In this document: positions 22,926-34,584 of the stretch, piece after piece
How the letters are laid out: each line of letters begins with the position of its first letter
Numbering within the stretch: the first letter of the stretch is position 1
Assembly: GCF_018812025.1 (NCBI RefSeq)
Contig: NC_063051.1
Location: 5,519,896-5,583,895 of the forward strand
DNA length: 64,000 nt
Source of the DNA: Megalobrama amblycephala
Taxonomy: Eukaryota > Chordata > Actinopteri > Cypriniformes > Xenocyprididae
Direction of reading: 5' to 3'
Made by a program: the position numbers and the translations under genes
Notes under the pieces: model-generated
The model's input: only the letters and a program-made list of their open reading frames with translations
The model's database searches: none
Told to the model about the DNA's origin: nothing

Positions 22926-23749
22926 TACTATCCATCCATCCATGATATTTTACCATCAGTTGTTTATTTTGGCAGCCTAGTATTTGTCTCCAGAACACAG
23001 ACTGACGAATATTTGATACTTGTTGCAGAAGTCCACATAAATATAAAATTGTAAAAGTTTTATGGGCTGGTAAGGGCTGTCATCACCAGTGGTGTGGAGG
23101 CTAGAACTGGTAGTGAACAGAATACATTATAATAATGCGTGAAAATAAGTAGTGTGATAAGATCCCAGTTGCGCTTGTTAGAGCACCGCAGTGGATGGAG
23201 CCAGTGGCTAAAGGTGATGATGCACAGAACTGTCCCTGATCAACATCATTTCCAATACTGCTAGCTCCAGTCAGTCAAAGGTTTAGTAGTAGAACCTGCT
23301 AGTTCACTCAGGCTCTTGGAAGCTAATACTACAGTTACTCTTTCAGTAACCTGAGTAAAGCATATTGGGTCTTACATAAATAAAGTACATGAACATTTTT
23401 ATGGAATAGTATGCTGTTTTTGGCCAGAGACCTGACCTGACCTAGCTGGTAGTGCATGTGCTCTAATGTGTTGTGTGTTATTTCATAGTCCCACAACTCC
23501 CTTCTTCCCATTATATCCTGTAGTTGTTCTACTTTTCTATTTGGAAAGAGCCCAATAATAATCAAAACTAACTTTTTACATTTTGTGAAGATATTGTAAG
23601 TGGTGTTTGTCTGCCCACAAGACACTTCCATGATGCAAAACTCCTGCTATTCTGGTTCCTAGGTTTCCTCCTCTCATACTGTAATTCAACAGATTTTTTT
23701 GCACAGTTTTTAATCTGATATTGTAGGTCTGATCTTTAAAATAATTAAG
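22926..23749. other. Non-coding DNA
   Basis: A short phrase CTAAAGGTGATGATGCACAG at 23207 echoes the TTAAAGGTGATGATAC fragment at 20385, so some decayed repeat is present. The 98-codon minus frame at 23335-23631 has no recognisable domain. Nothing else stands out. Confidence 0.45.
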
Positions 23750-24446
23750 AAGTCAAGTCAAGTCAAGTCACCTTTATTTATATAGCGCTTTTTACAATGC
23801 AAATTGTGTCAAAGCAGCTTTACAGTGATAACTGGTATATAATTTTGGCTGCACAGCAGCTCTAAAAGAATAGTGTCAATGCAGGCAGATCAAAAGCACT
23901 GTTGAATATCAAATGTCAAGTTAAATGTCAAGTGTCCCCAACTAAGCAAGCCAAAGGCGACAGCAGCAAGGAACCCAAACTCCAACAGGTGACATCAGGT
24001 GGCAAACAGGTGGCAAATAGGTGTTAAAATGGAGAAAAAAACCTTGGGAGAAAACAGGTTTAGTCGGGGGGGCCAGTTCTCCTCTGGTGTCCGATAGGAT
24101 CGCAACATTCAGTTCCATCCAGTTGAGGATTGTAGTCATCACACCAGTATGGACGGTTTGTTGAGGAGCTGTGCCACTGGTTGTCGTGTCGATGAGGCCT
24201 TCACAATGGATGATCTAGTTGATTCAATCTCTGCTGATACTTCAGGGCTGCGTTGTGGTCGTGTCAAGGCGCCGGTCCTCGGTCTCACCTGGAAACGGCC
24301 CGGATCCGACTACGGTAAACCTCGGGATAAAAAGAAAGACTAATATTAGCGTAGATGCCATTCTTCTTCTGATGTAACGAGTACATCTGGTGTTATAAGA
24401 AGTGTTCCCGGTTCCGGCTGACCTAATTTATGCAGCCTAATAATCC
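23750..24446 (-). mobile_element. 5'-truncated LINE 3' end with (TTGAC)n tail
   Basis: Read on the minus strand, the segment ends AAGCGCTATATAAATAAAGG followed by tandem TGACT units (23751-23771), a self-repeating tail typical of a non-LTR retrotransposon family abundant in cyprinids. Upstream (higher coordinates) are CACAATTTGCATTGTAAAAA, GGCCCCCCCGACTAAACC and AACTTCTTATAACACCAG-like phrases of its 3' untranslated region. No reverse transcriptase remains. The clade (Jockey/Rex-like) is recalled, not shown. Confidence 0.65.
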
Positions 24447-24760
24447 TGAACACACCTCTTATCAAGTCACAATTTGAAGAAGTATTTTCATAGATCAAAG
24501 AATGCAGGATGATTTATGTGTCAAGTTTCTATTTTAAACCAAAAATGAAAAATCTGTTATCACTGACATTCCAAACCTGTATCCTAGATGAATTTCTTTC
24601 TTCCATGTTTTCATTGAATTGACAAGAAGAGAAAAAAATATCTTCTTTTGTTTCCTTCAGAAGAATGAAAGTTTTACAGGTTTTGGAAAGACATAAGGGG
24701 GAGTAAATAATGACATTTTTGGGAAAGCAATGGTGATACTTACCTTAGCAAGTACCACTG
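24447..24760 (+). repeat. Decayed short MITE of the AAAAATGAAAA family
   Basis: Between about 24535 and 24724 are CCAAAAATGAAAAATCTGTT, ATCTTCTTTTGTTTCC, GAATGAAAGTTTTACAGG and GAGTAAATAATGACATTTTT, in the same order as the intact copy at 59963-60207. The extreme ends (GGGATAGTTC and inverse) are lost. Flanking sequence is unremarkable. Confidence 0.55.
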
Positions 24761-24900
24761 ATATATAGTAGTCAACATTTGAAGTGGATCAAAAAAGTTC
24801 ATCAAAGTTGTCCTAAGAACTAAGTTGTCCTAAGAAGAAGGTTTTAGGACAACTTTGATGAAAGTTTTTGATCCACTTCAAATGTTGACTACTGTATATA
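24761..24900. repeat. Short perfect-style hairpin element
   Basis: The left arm TAGTAGTCAACATTTGAAGT and GATCAAAAAAGTTCATCAAA... is mirrored by AACTTTGATGAAAGTTTTTG... and ACTTCAAATGTTGACTACT. Arms of about 50 bp enclose a loop of about 30 bp that partly repeats AGTTGTCCTAAGAA. TATATA borders both sides. It looks like a fold-back MITE; the class is unknown. Confidence 0.75.
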
Positions 24901-25962
24901 AACAAAAAGTGGTCTATCAATAAGCAGTGGTCTATTGCACTGTGAAAAAGTTATATGTATTCTAAATAATTTATAGACCTGTCACCTGTCATGTGTCAGG
25001 TATTTATACCTCCTTAAATTGATTTGGACAATGTCATCATGGGCCAAAAAGCTGTTACTGTCCATATCAAGTGGGCACCGTCTGTGCCTATCTCTCCTGT
25101 GAATCCTCTCACTGTTTTCAACAATAACTGAAAACTCAAGTCTGTCTCTCTTTCGTTCTGTCTGTCTGACTCTGATTACAGTCTCTTGACAGGTGTTGGC
25201 TCATTGAGTGGTAGACAGGCCAATGTCAGCATCATCAGCATGGATCTCCTTTGAGACTTTGACACACAACCCCCATCCATCCACCAGTCACCTATCTTCC
25301 ATCCCGAAGCCCTGCTCTCTCTCTCTCTCTCTCTCTCGCTTTCTTTCTCCTATAGGACCTTGTCGCCTACGGCTAATCTTCCAGGCATTCTCCCACTCAG
25401 TCCAACTTGATCCACTCAACTCTGCCCTGTAGAGGTATGCCATTGCCCTGTAATTAAGACCCAGACTTTTCACCTTCCTGTCTCTGTGCAATGAGCAGCC
25501 ACATTTCTGACAAATGCACTCAATGCAGTTACAGAAAGGATTGTTATTAGCCTGGACAATGTGCATACTTTCTGAGGCAGAGCTTGGACGGAAATGTCAA
25601 TCGAGTGAGAAATAATTGAGTTTGCCTCACTTCCGTTAGGGGCGGCTGGTCAAACTTTTTCCATCAAACATTTCTTTCCTACATTTAAGACAGTTTGTCT
25701 TTTCTATTCAGTCTGCCAATTAACTGTGTGCTCATGAATTTGAGGATGTTGTTAATTTATAAATGGTAATGACAAAATCATAAAAAATGTGTGAATTTGA
25801 ACATTATATTTGTGAGAATTTTGCTAATGATGTTAAACAATTTGTGTATCATAATTTGTATGGCCTTATTGTGTGTAATTGTGTAATGTTTAATTCATAG
25901 TGTCTGAATTGCAATCACAGCTGACAGGTTTCTCAAATACTCCCCTCATCTGTCATTGGTCA
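24901..25962. other. Unique DNA with a (CT)n tract
   Basis: A (CT)n run lies at about 25313-25337. Frames of 74 and 92 codons overlap this tract and are low complexity. The rest is unique. Confidence 0.55.
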
Positions 25963-26792
25963 TGCAAAAAGACCTGCAAATGCAAATGAGCTGCTGCTCC
26001 CGGCCCACTTTCCAGAAGAGGGTGGAGCTTTAACAGCTCGCGCTTCAGTTGCTCAACAACAACAAAGCTGGAGAATCTCACGCAGCCAAAAATGATGATT
26101 GTCAGTAACGGTGTTCAGCCTTACATTGTTCAACCCGGAGTCGGAAACTAATGGAGACACTCAGGAAGAAGTTGCAAATTTTAGAATGCATTTGAACGTT
26201 TCTGAACGGTTAGTGGATAAATTTATGTAGTTGCTGTGGAGTTGATTCAACTCATCGACTAGCATGTGCCGTCATGTTAATCTTTTGTACAAATCCAGCG
26301 TTGAATTGACACCCGTTTGTGAAGGGCAGGGTTTATGTAAATTTTAGGGTTAGTGATGTCACCAACATGGGAAGAAGCTCGTTGTAGTCCCTACCAGCCA
26401 TTTGTTGTAGTCCTTAAACAGAGAATTATTTAAAAGAAAATATCTCCCTTTGCATTAAACTGAGCATCCTAACTTAAGTTGCACACACACTTAACGATTG
26501 TGGCCGATTATGAATGTAAATTGATACTTATGACTGATTGCGCTCAAACGCTTCCCGTCAGAGCCAGTTGCGTTCAGTCTGCGATTACAGTCGGTGTTCA
26601 AATTCCATGTGTGAGTATATAAATTGGCTCCAGTCGAAGGAAACAATCGGTATGTGTGTTCAGTTTAGTCTTAGAATGTTTCAGCTAATTGTTAGGTGTG
26701 TCCCCGGCTTTAGATGTTGTTTATGCTCTAACAGCAACATTACACACTAACTAAAGTTAAAAAAGTGAAATCATAATCAACCACCCCTTTAA
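25963..26792 (+). mobile_element. TTAAAGGGGT-ended non-autonomous element, copy 2
   Basis: It shares GCAAATGAGCTGCTGCTC, CCCGGAGTCGGAAACTAATG, GGGTTAGTGATGTCACCAAC and AACAGCAACATTACACACTA with 1763-3242, in order, and keeps the right end ACCACCCCTTTAA. The left terminus is lost at about 25963. It is interrupted by a different small element at 26476-26711, at a place where copy 1 is continuous, so comparing the copies defines the insert. Confidence 0.75.
26476..26711. mobile_element. Small imperfect-TIR MITE inserted in the TTAAAGGGGT element
   Basis: The insert is bounded by comparison with copy 1 (ACTTTGCAGATATTGTTTAT uninterrupted there). Its left end AAGTTGCACACACACTTAAC and right end AATTGTTAGGTGTGTCCCCG pair imperfectly as inverted repeats. 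The interior includes CAGTTGCGTTCAGTCTGCGA. No coding capacity. Confidence 0.65.
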
Positions 26793-28913
26793 ACTTCAGT
26801 AAAAACCGTGTTGAATTTGGTGAGTTCATTTTCACAAATCAATTCAAACTGTGCATTTTATTGAATCAATTCAAATCTGTTCAGTTGGTGGACGTTTGGC
26901 AAGAATTTACCTCTGATTTTGGGGAAAAAGACTTTTCCACCTTTTACATCAACAAAGTATATTTAGGTTTTTAGTATACAAAATAAATCAACAATATATA
27001 TATATATATATATATCACCCAGCTCTGTTTGGTTTGTTGATTTGGTGCATTTGTGGCACAGATATATCCAGCCCCCAATATGCTGCATTTCATCTGCTCC
27101 AGGGCAAAATAAAATGCCTGAAGTAAAGAATGATCTCTGTTGTTACTCAGTGAACATGCAGAACCTCATAAGCAATTTTCTTTCAATGTCATATAAATAA
27201 CACATAATGTAATTGTATATCATTTTTTTTATCCTGAAAGCTTTTACTTGTGCTCTGGCTATAAGTGAAATCTTAAAAAGTGAAAAAGCAAATCTAGTAA
27301 GTGTCATTATTCTGTATTTTCTGAGTTAAAAGAGTGGCTTTATTCAGATAAAGAAGCTTTTGCATATGTTCTGCCAGTAAAGCAGGTGCATTTCCTATTT
27401 CATAGAAGCAAGACATTAAAGTTTAAACCTTCAAACCCAGGGTGTAACCACTGTAGACACTGAGGGTTTGAACATCTTTGTTAAACCTGTAAGCACTGTA
27501 ACTTAATCTTACAGAACGTCTAAGCTAACAGTAATATATGAGAGAAGAGCCATGAAACAACTTTTTAAAATCCCAAGAGAAAAGAATTCAACATTTGCAT
27601 TGTTTTATATGCTAGAGGGTACATTATTTGTCTCCAGATGATTTATGCAAGACACATACAGTAGCTTGAAAAGACAAACTACAAAAAAAAAAAAAAAATT
27701 TCTTAGACTGCAGCTTTAAAAACAGCACATAATGTAATATTTTCACTTTATTTAGTGCACTATGAAAAACTTATTTTAATTAATAAGTTCAAGTTCTTTG
27801 TAATTAATTACCCTGAAACAGAAAATAACTGGTCCCCAGCAATAAATTAACACCTATTATTTTTGTATTTTTATGTCCTCGCAGCTTTTATATTTCCTTT
27901 GATTACCGTATTTTAAACTATGCATCTTTTCCAACTTCTTTTTTGTAATTTTGTAGAAAGGTTCCCAGGGTCAACGCAAACAGAAGAGTCATAGAGTGTT
28001 TAATTAACTCTACCATATGGAAGAAAAGAAATTTCCACTTGGCTCAATGTGCAGAAGTGTGTAATAGATTTAATGAATCAATAAAGTGTAAGTGGTAAGT
28101 TTTGCTAATTGCTGCTTGGGCTGGTTGCCAATAATTAATAATAATAACAATTCTTTTCTTTCTTGCAGTGATGGGCAAAATGTTTGCTTGAGATTCTCTC
28201 AGACCAGCTCAACAAGCCTTTCAGACATTGTTTGTGGGTAAAAATTTCAACAACATTTAATACACCTGGTTAGAGAGACAAAAACTTCAAAATAGAAGGA
28301 AAGCAAAGAGAAGCAGGACATCTTATCAATTGAAGTGTCACCTTCCAATACGTCCACTTACTGTGCATGTACCAAAGGAATCTGATCGTGTGTCCTTTCC
28401 TCTGAGCTTCAACAGGAAATTTCTCTGTGCGTCCTGAAGCGCTAGTCCTTCACACTCAGGCTGATATGAGCAGATGTAATTTCCACAAAGATCTGTGATC
28501 ACCAAATAACTCTGACTCCACAGAGTGGCTGAAATACAATCTGTGCTATTTGTCTTTTTGACACAAAGTGACCCACACCGTAGAAATTATTCTTAGATCA
28601 AGTAAATAATCCTGAAAAAATGACCAAAGATTTACCTGAGTATTGTTTAGCTTATTATTTTGAAGTTTTAGCAATGTACAACTTTCAGAAACTTGTGTAT
28701 CTCCATGCAGCATTTGCATTACAATATACTGTTATTTTTTTCTTGATTAATGATTAATGATAATTCTTGTAGAATCAAGTCATGCCAACTTAAGTTAATA
28801 ATAACTGATAATAATCAAAAATAAATGAGAAGAATTATAAAATGAAAAAGTTTAGTTAAACATAAAATAATTAAGTTAATTAATTTCTTAATTATAAAAT
28901 AATTCAAGCAAGC

Positions 28914-28947
<34 letters not shown>

Positions 28948-29430
28948 TAGTGCATTCTTTTTTCGGCATTTAGAAATTCAAACCTGTGACTGCTGAATGC
29001 ACCAGTTGCAAAATAGATGCACAGATTCATGATAAAGATACGCTGCCCTGTACTGTGTAGCAGTTTGAACTTCCGTTGCAATGCTAAGGTGGATATATGA
29101 CACCAACTGTTAGTGGTGGCTTGGGTCTTATCTGTTGGGACAGCTGAGCTTGACACAAAGTGCTCATCACGCTCCATTACCCAGCAGCGACATGCTGCTC
29201 CATAAAGACAATTCAATGTACCTATCTCTGAGCCACACAGGAATAGGTTGCATGCACATCTATACTTTGGTTGATCCGTCTCTGATCTTTTTGTTTCAGC
29301 AAGTGATGGTCCAATAAAGTGTGAAATCAGCATACAGAACATCAGATGTGGATGCAATTTTGTAATTTTTCTATGAAGACTTGAACTTTTTCTTTCTGGC
29401 TAATATAATTTTACTAACTTTAAAACTACT
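26793..29430. other. AT-rich non-coding DNA with homopolymer and (TA)n tracts
   Basis: A (TA)n run lies at about 26994-27015, poly(A) at about 27684-27699 and poly(T) of about 29 at 28918-28946. A 180-codon minus frame (28815-29357) spans the homopolymer (a poly-lysine run) and has no domain. Bases 27960-28170 are the least repetitive part. No gene or transposon was recognised. Confidence 0.55.
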
Positions 29431-29818
29431 TAAAGTCACGATGGAATCAAAACGGACAATTCTTGTATTTTTTTAAAATGGAATATTGCCACATTTATTA
29501 TAAATGATTTATCTATACACATAATTTTTTTTTTTTTTTTTAATTCACATGCCCTTATAATCTTTAATCAAAATATCATTCCCTCCCTCTTGCAGCAACA
29601 TCTCTTCTCATCCCTGATGATGTGTTTACTGGCGTGAGGACGGGACAACCTGTCACTCACATGAGATCCAATCAATTCCCGATTGACAAAATCAAGTCCC
29701 GCACTACGTTTTTCTTGTTTTAGAAGCTGTTTCACTCAGATTTACATCACTAAAGGAAGAAAATACTCTCAACTTCAGTTTCGTTCCTACTTTAATTAAT
29801 TGAAATATTTTTCTCAGC
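29431..29818 (+). mobile_element. TTAAAGTCACGATGG interspersed repeat
   Basis: It starts TTAAAGTCACGATGGAATCA. Bases 29600-29700 carry CATCCCTGATGATGTGTTTA, CGGGACAACCTGTCACTCAC and GAGATCCAATCAATTCCCGA, phrases of an abundant cyprinid repeat. A poly(T) of about 21 lies at 29522-29541. It runs directly into the palindrome remnant at 29820. Class uncertain. Confidence 0.5.
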
Positions 29819-29819
29819 C

Positions 29820-30368
29820 AACAAATGATGATTTTTAACTCCAACCGTTGCCGTCTGTCAGTCAAATAATGGGAGTGAATGGGAACTTGGATCAATAAGA
29901 GTCGAAAAACCTTGCATAGACAAATCCAAATTAAACCCTGCGGCTCGTGACGACACATCGATGTCCTAAGACACGAAACGATCGGTTTGTGTGAGAAACC
30001 GAACAGTATTTATATCATTTTTTACCTCTAAAACACCACTATGTCCAACTGCATTCAGCACTCGCTTAGTGAGGTCTGATCGCGCTCTGACAACGGCAGT
30101 GATGTCTGGCACTCATTGAAGTATATGCGCGAGACATTACTGCCGTTGTCAGAGCGCGATCAGACCTCACTAAGCGAATGCTGAACGCAAAATTGAAACA
30201 TTTTCAAAACTGACATTTTTTTATTATTTGACTGACAGACGGCAACGGTTGGAGTTAAAAATCATCATTTGTGTTCTACTGAAGAAACAAAGTCACCTAC
30301 ATCTTGGATGCACTGGGGGTAAGCAGATAAACATCAAATTTTCATTTTTGGGTGAACTATCCCTTTAA
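29820..30368. mobile_element. Long palindromic MITE, copy B (5'-truncated, right arm deleted)
   Basis: It is the same family as 1951-2671. Phrases TGATGATTTTTAACTCCAAC, GTCCTAAGACACGAAACGAT and the right end TTTTTGGGTGAACTATCCCT are shared. The left about 100 bp are missing and the right arm lacks about 170 bp, replaced by AAATTGAAACATTTTCAAAA. It keeps the full central hairpin: 30057-30186 folds on GCACTCGCTTAGTGAGGTCT and its inverse with few mismatches. Confidence 0.8.
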
Positions 30369-30370
30369 GC

Positions 30371-31722
30371 CCAAAGTATACTTCATTTTTTACGTGTACG
30401 TGAAGGTCAGCGTACAGTGCACGTGAAGCGAATTTCGTCATCAGAAGAGTTTGCACATACTGAACGTGCACCGCCGGGTTTTTGTAACTGCGCATACTTT
30501 GTACTCTCAGGTCGCACATGCATATTTAATTTTTTTGCAGTAATTAGTTTATCCACAAGGTAACAACCGTGTTCTGGGGCTGTCGATTCACAAGGTAGTT
30601 GAAGAAAAACAGCATAAACAGAACAGACTGGAACTGGAAGAGTATAGAAAGAGGAAGAGTATAGAAATAGGTGAAACTCTGATGCTTTTTGGTAACAGCC
30701 ACTAGGTGGCACTTCGGTAGCACGGCTGCCATTTGGAGTGAAAATGCCAACTGGACAACAGCACAGATACACAGAAACAGACAGAATGACAACAAAAGAG
30801 AAGTCAAAGTGGAATAAAAGAACGCAATGTTTGGCAATCCACTGCAAAAGTACAAATTTTGCCTTTCATTGTTTTCCCGAAAACCCTAATTATTCACAAA
30901 AGTGTAGAAATATTGAGTGTTTTGAAGTGGGACCTATGCTAGCGCTATCTTATGCACCTGCTAACTTTAACTCTTCAGTCTAGTAGTAAACTTAATTCCT
31001 TTTAGGAACTGCAAGTACTAGCCATAGAAACCATAATAATGATTTGTATGGATATGCCACTAAGTTAGAATGAGCTTATTAAATTAATTTGCTGAATTCG
31101 TTCATTTCATTCATAACTTATTTTTGTATGTAACGTTACATTGTACCTCCAGGGGAACTGTCTAACATTATTATAACGTTAGATGAACTCATATCATTTC
31201 ATTCTTACCTGTCATACTTGACATGGTTTCTAGAGAGCAAAGGTTTTGTGAAAAAAAAAAAGACAAACACAAAGTCTAAAAATAAACTGTTAAAAGAATT
31301 TAATGATCACTAGTCTAGATTGTACGTTATTCTGTGTTGTCATCATTCAGGTTGTATTTCAGCTTTAATGTATGTTTTTTTTTTTTCCCCCTATAGTGAC
31401 AGCAAGAAGCTAGTGGACTGCCGAGTGCTGCTTTCACTCCAAAATGGCGGAAGTGTAGGGCTGCTGCTGGGCACTGGTGTTGCAATGGAACGTTCTATTG
31501 TCTTTCACTTCTTGTCAATATAGGTTATTTGCCGGAACACATGCAAGCTACAGCAAACTTGCTTGGAGGCCTACATAGATGAGATAAAGCACCCTCATTT
31601 GTACAATATAGCATGAAAGAATACAAAGGTGTTTACATGGGTTTTAACTCGTGGTGAGAGATTGTTCAAAACATTGCATTGAACGCCAGTGTACATGTAC
31701 GAGTCAAATGAAGTATACTTTG
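30371..31722. mobile_element. Element with CAAAGTATACTTCATTT inverted ends
   Basis: Left end CAAAGTATACTTCATTTTTT; right end AAATGAAGTATACTTTG. ACGTGTACG and CGTACATGTAC just inside are also mirrored. It directly abuts the palindrome end at 30368. A plus frame at 30738-30983 has weak THAP-like features. No target duplication was resolved. About 1.35 kb, presumably non-autonomous. Confidence 0.7.
30738..30983 (+). pseudogene. Possible THAP-type zinc-finger remnant of a transposase
   Basis: The frame starts at an ATG and encodes about 81 residues. At about residues 33-53 it has two cysteines (CLAIHC) followed about ten residues later by FHCFPENP, reminiscent of the C..C and FHxFP motif at the start of THAP DNA-binding domains found in P-element-like transposases. 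The distal CxxH pair and any catalytic region are not visible, so this could be coincidence. It lies within an inverted-repeat element, which mildly supports the idea. Confidence 0.25.
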
Positions 31723-32152
31723 CAAGGCTGTGCATTCCACTGTGCAAAAAAATAAGTATACTTTATGCTTTATATCATTGTCGGCTAAGAAAAATATTTC
31801 AGTGCTTTTTAATTCATTTTAAAAAATGGCAACAATATAAAAATGTATCATTTTCGGGGGCTTCATTTTATGTGGCTGTTAGGCAATAGTGTTCTTTTAA
31901 ATAAAAAATTCTTGTAATGTGCAGGCAACCTATCTGATCTCGCTATGCTAATAAAACATTAAAGTGAACTTAATTGTAAATTCCGTCCACCAGCATATGC
32001 TATTCACCCAGTTCAGGTAGCAGCTGCCACAGTCTGCCATCTGCTCTTTAATTGGTGAACTTGTCACTGATGTTATTTTTCAGTTTTCCTTCCTTTAAGA
32101 ACAGATGGATCTTTAAATCAAGTCCCCGCAGTCCATTGTATAAAAAAAAAAA

Positions 32153-32183
<31 letters not shown>

Positions 32184-33246
32184 TACGAATGCACATATCA
32201 TGGTCTGTATGATCTCACAGGGACTATTAGGCTCCTTCAAGATGTCACGCCATGCTTGTGTTTTTGCTTCTGTATGACTGCAGACACAAAGGAGAAAATA
32301 ACTGAGTTAAATAGAACTATAGTAGGTGTATTTGTTTTCTACCATTGGCTTTTTCCTTGTAATTAATTTCAAAGCATGTTCCCTTGAGACCAGCAGGTAA
32401 ATCCAGCATTTGTTTTGGTGAACAACAAACACTGAATCAATACTCACCAAGGCCACCATCCCTTACTATAGAAGAGTGATGTCACTGATGGGTGAGAGCA
32501 GCCAAAAGAGGAGAGTTCGAAGTCTTCTTCCTTTTTTTTCTGCAGCCCACCACCTTATATGTTAAATGACTTGTGTATCTGGTTTGTAGAGATAGGCTCT
32601 TATCTGTTATTGAGAATGCTGGCAGCAGGTAGACTGATCTGGGTGTGTGGTGTCCAGTGGAGTGGCTCATCTAGAGGCCAAAGCTTCTCTGCATCGCTAA
32701 CACTCCCCTAAGCTCCATCCACTTACCCTTTGAAAGCTCCAGCGGAGCACACCATCCTACCCACTGTCCCAGCAGACTTCGTTATCCCGCAGAACAGACG
32801 ATGTGTTTGCTTCTGCGAGAAGAGCTGTGTTTTTATGTGAAATGACAGCACTGGGAAGTTACTGGGCTTGTAAGTGTTGTTTTTCACAATTAGGAATAAA
32901 TGTTACATGCATTCATACGTTAGAACAACTGGCTCAGAAAGTTCGCACAGAAATATTCAAACAATGAAGTTATCAGTCTAAGTGCTTTTTTTATGTTGTA
33001 TAATAAAACACTAAGCCACCAACGAATGTGTGTTACAATGATTGTGTGTAGGTTAATGATTTATAAAACAGCAGCTATATATATATATGGTAAAAGTTAA
33101 AAAATGATCAATAGTTATTAATATTATTAATAGAAATAATTTAGTCTTCCACCTTTATCTTCTTCCACCAAGTAATAGTTCATTCACTTATTGTATTCAC
33201 ATTGTGAACGTGATTTTCACATTTTTTTTATTTTTTTATTACAAGG

Positions 33247-33270
<24 letters not shown>
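31723..33270. other. Non-coding DNA with poly(A) and (AG)n
   Basis: A poly(A) run of about 20 followed by (AG)n lies at about 32142-32183. The rest is unique with no frame above 105 codons, and the longest spans the simple repeat. (TA)n occurs at about 33075-33087 and 33250-33278. Confidence 0.55.
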
Positions 33271-33278
<8 letters not shown>

Positions 33279-33281
<3 letters not shown>

Positions 33282-34584
33282 GGGTGCACATAACTTTTTT
33301 TGGTCTGGTTCTCAAGGGAACACCTGGAGATGATGCTTAGTACTCACACTTTACGCAACACACTTATCCTAAAAGCTGACCTCATCACTTTCCTCCAGAC
33401 TGCGCTCCTCACTATCTTCTTTTCTCTCAAACATGGTAGATGATGATAATGATTTTTTTTTTCTTACTAACATTAAAGCAGAACTAAGTAACTTTTTTTT
33501 ACCTTCATAGATAGTTTTCTAAGTCCTTACGATTGTTAATTGACTTGTAGTGGTGTATTTGAGGCGAGCACTAACCCCCTCTGGCACGTCTACGCCAGAA
33601 TACAGCACTTGCAAGTTGAGCTGCACCGACCTGAAACAATCTCGCGTCATGTTCACGTTCACGTGAGAGTGACAAAATGCTTTACGGTAATTCAAAAACA
33701 ATGTATATATTATGACTTTATAAGACAATTTCGAAAATTACCCACCTCCATCGAGTGTAGTGTATTTGCAAATTACCCACCTCCTCTTTCTTGTACTGTA
33801 TTTGCAAAACTACTGCGCTGGTGAGCGTTGTAGTCGTTGTAGTCCAGAGCTGCGCTTGGAGTATTTACGACAGTGTGATTCACTGAAGGAAACTGTAGGG
33901 GGAGCTTCGCAAATCTTACTGAGTTCCGCTTTAATGACACAGACAACAGCAAAGGCTGCTGTCACTTTAAGAAGGAAAACACGGACTGAATAACTGACAC
34001 ACATCCGGTTCCTTTCTGTTCACTGAGAGAATACTTGCAGAGACAGGTATTTTGACATAATTTGTGTGTGTATGTGTCCGTTCATGCGCAAGAAAACGCG
34101 AAAGAGGAATTAATTTGGTGTTCGAGCGCTGTCTGACTCTCTCTCTCTCTCTCTCTGCATGCACGTTTCAGGGGTGTAAGGCTGTGATAACAGCTCGCGA
34201 GTACAGATTTTCGTCTCTTCTCCTGTTTAAAATCGTTTGAATGTGTTAATTGGTGAGACAAAACACGTTCAGATGATGAACTTTCACTCTATGATGGTTA
34301 AATTTAGCAGTTAATCTGCGAATCCCATGCATGCCGAACCGTTGGACCTTATCCGTACGGATCACGGATTAACTGCGATCCGTTGCACACCTAATAATTA
34401 AAGAACACACTTATCATCATGATTGCTATCTTACCAGAGATCCTACTCCAGTAAGTAAAGGTATCCCTGTGAACCGGTCCTCATAAATGTTGGTATTCAA
34501 AAGTGTGTCCCTCCATGTTTTCTGGTGCGCATCGTTCATTTTTACCGCGCATGCGCACCTGCTTACCACTTATGTGCACCCCTG
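33279..34584. mobile_element. hAT-like element with CAGGGGTGCACATAA ends
   Basis: The termini CAGGGGTGCACATAACTT and CACTTATGTGCACCCCTG are perfect inverses over 15 bp. It inserted into a (TA)n tract; the flanks TATATATA and TGTATATA are compatible with an 8-bp duplication differing at one base, though a TA repeat makes this weak evidence. It contains a nested element at 33472-33935 and no transposase. A (CT)n tract lies at about 34137-34156. Confidence 0.8.
33472..33935. mobile_element. Nested MITE with ATTAAAGC(A/G)GAACT ends
   Basis: Left end ATTAAAGCAGAACTAAGTAA; right end TTACTGAGTTCCGCTTTAAT, inverse with two or three mismatches. The interior contains GGCGAGCACTAACCCCCTCT and GAAACTGTAGGGGGAGCTTC, which also pair loosely. 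It lies wholly inside the hAT-like element 33279-34584. Confidence 0.7.

Noticed and set aside
28918..28946. Poly(A) tail of a processed pseudogene on the minus strand
   Set aside because: No AATAAA near the tract, no recognisable upstream coding sequence and no flanking duplication.
28815..29357. 180-codon minus frame as a gene
   Set aside because: The frame passes through a poly(T) homopolymer giving a poly-lysine run, and no domain is recognisable.
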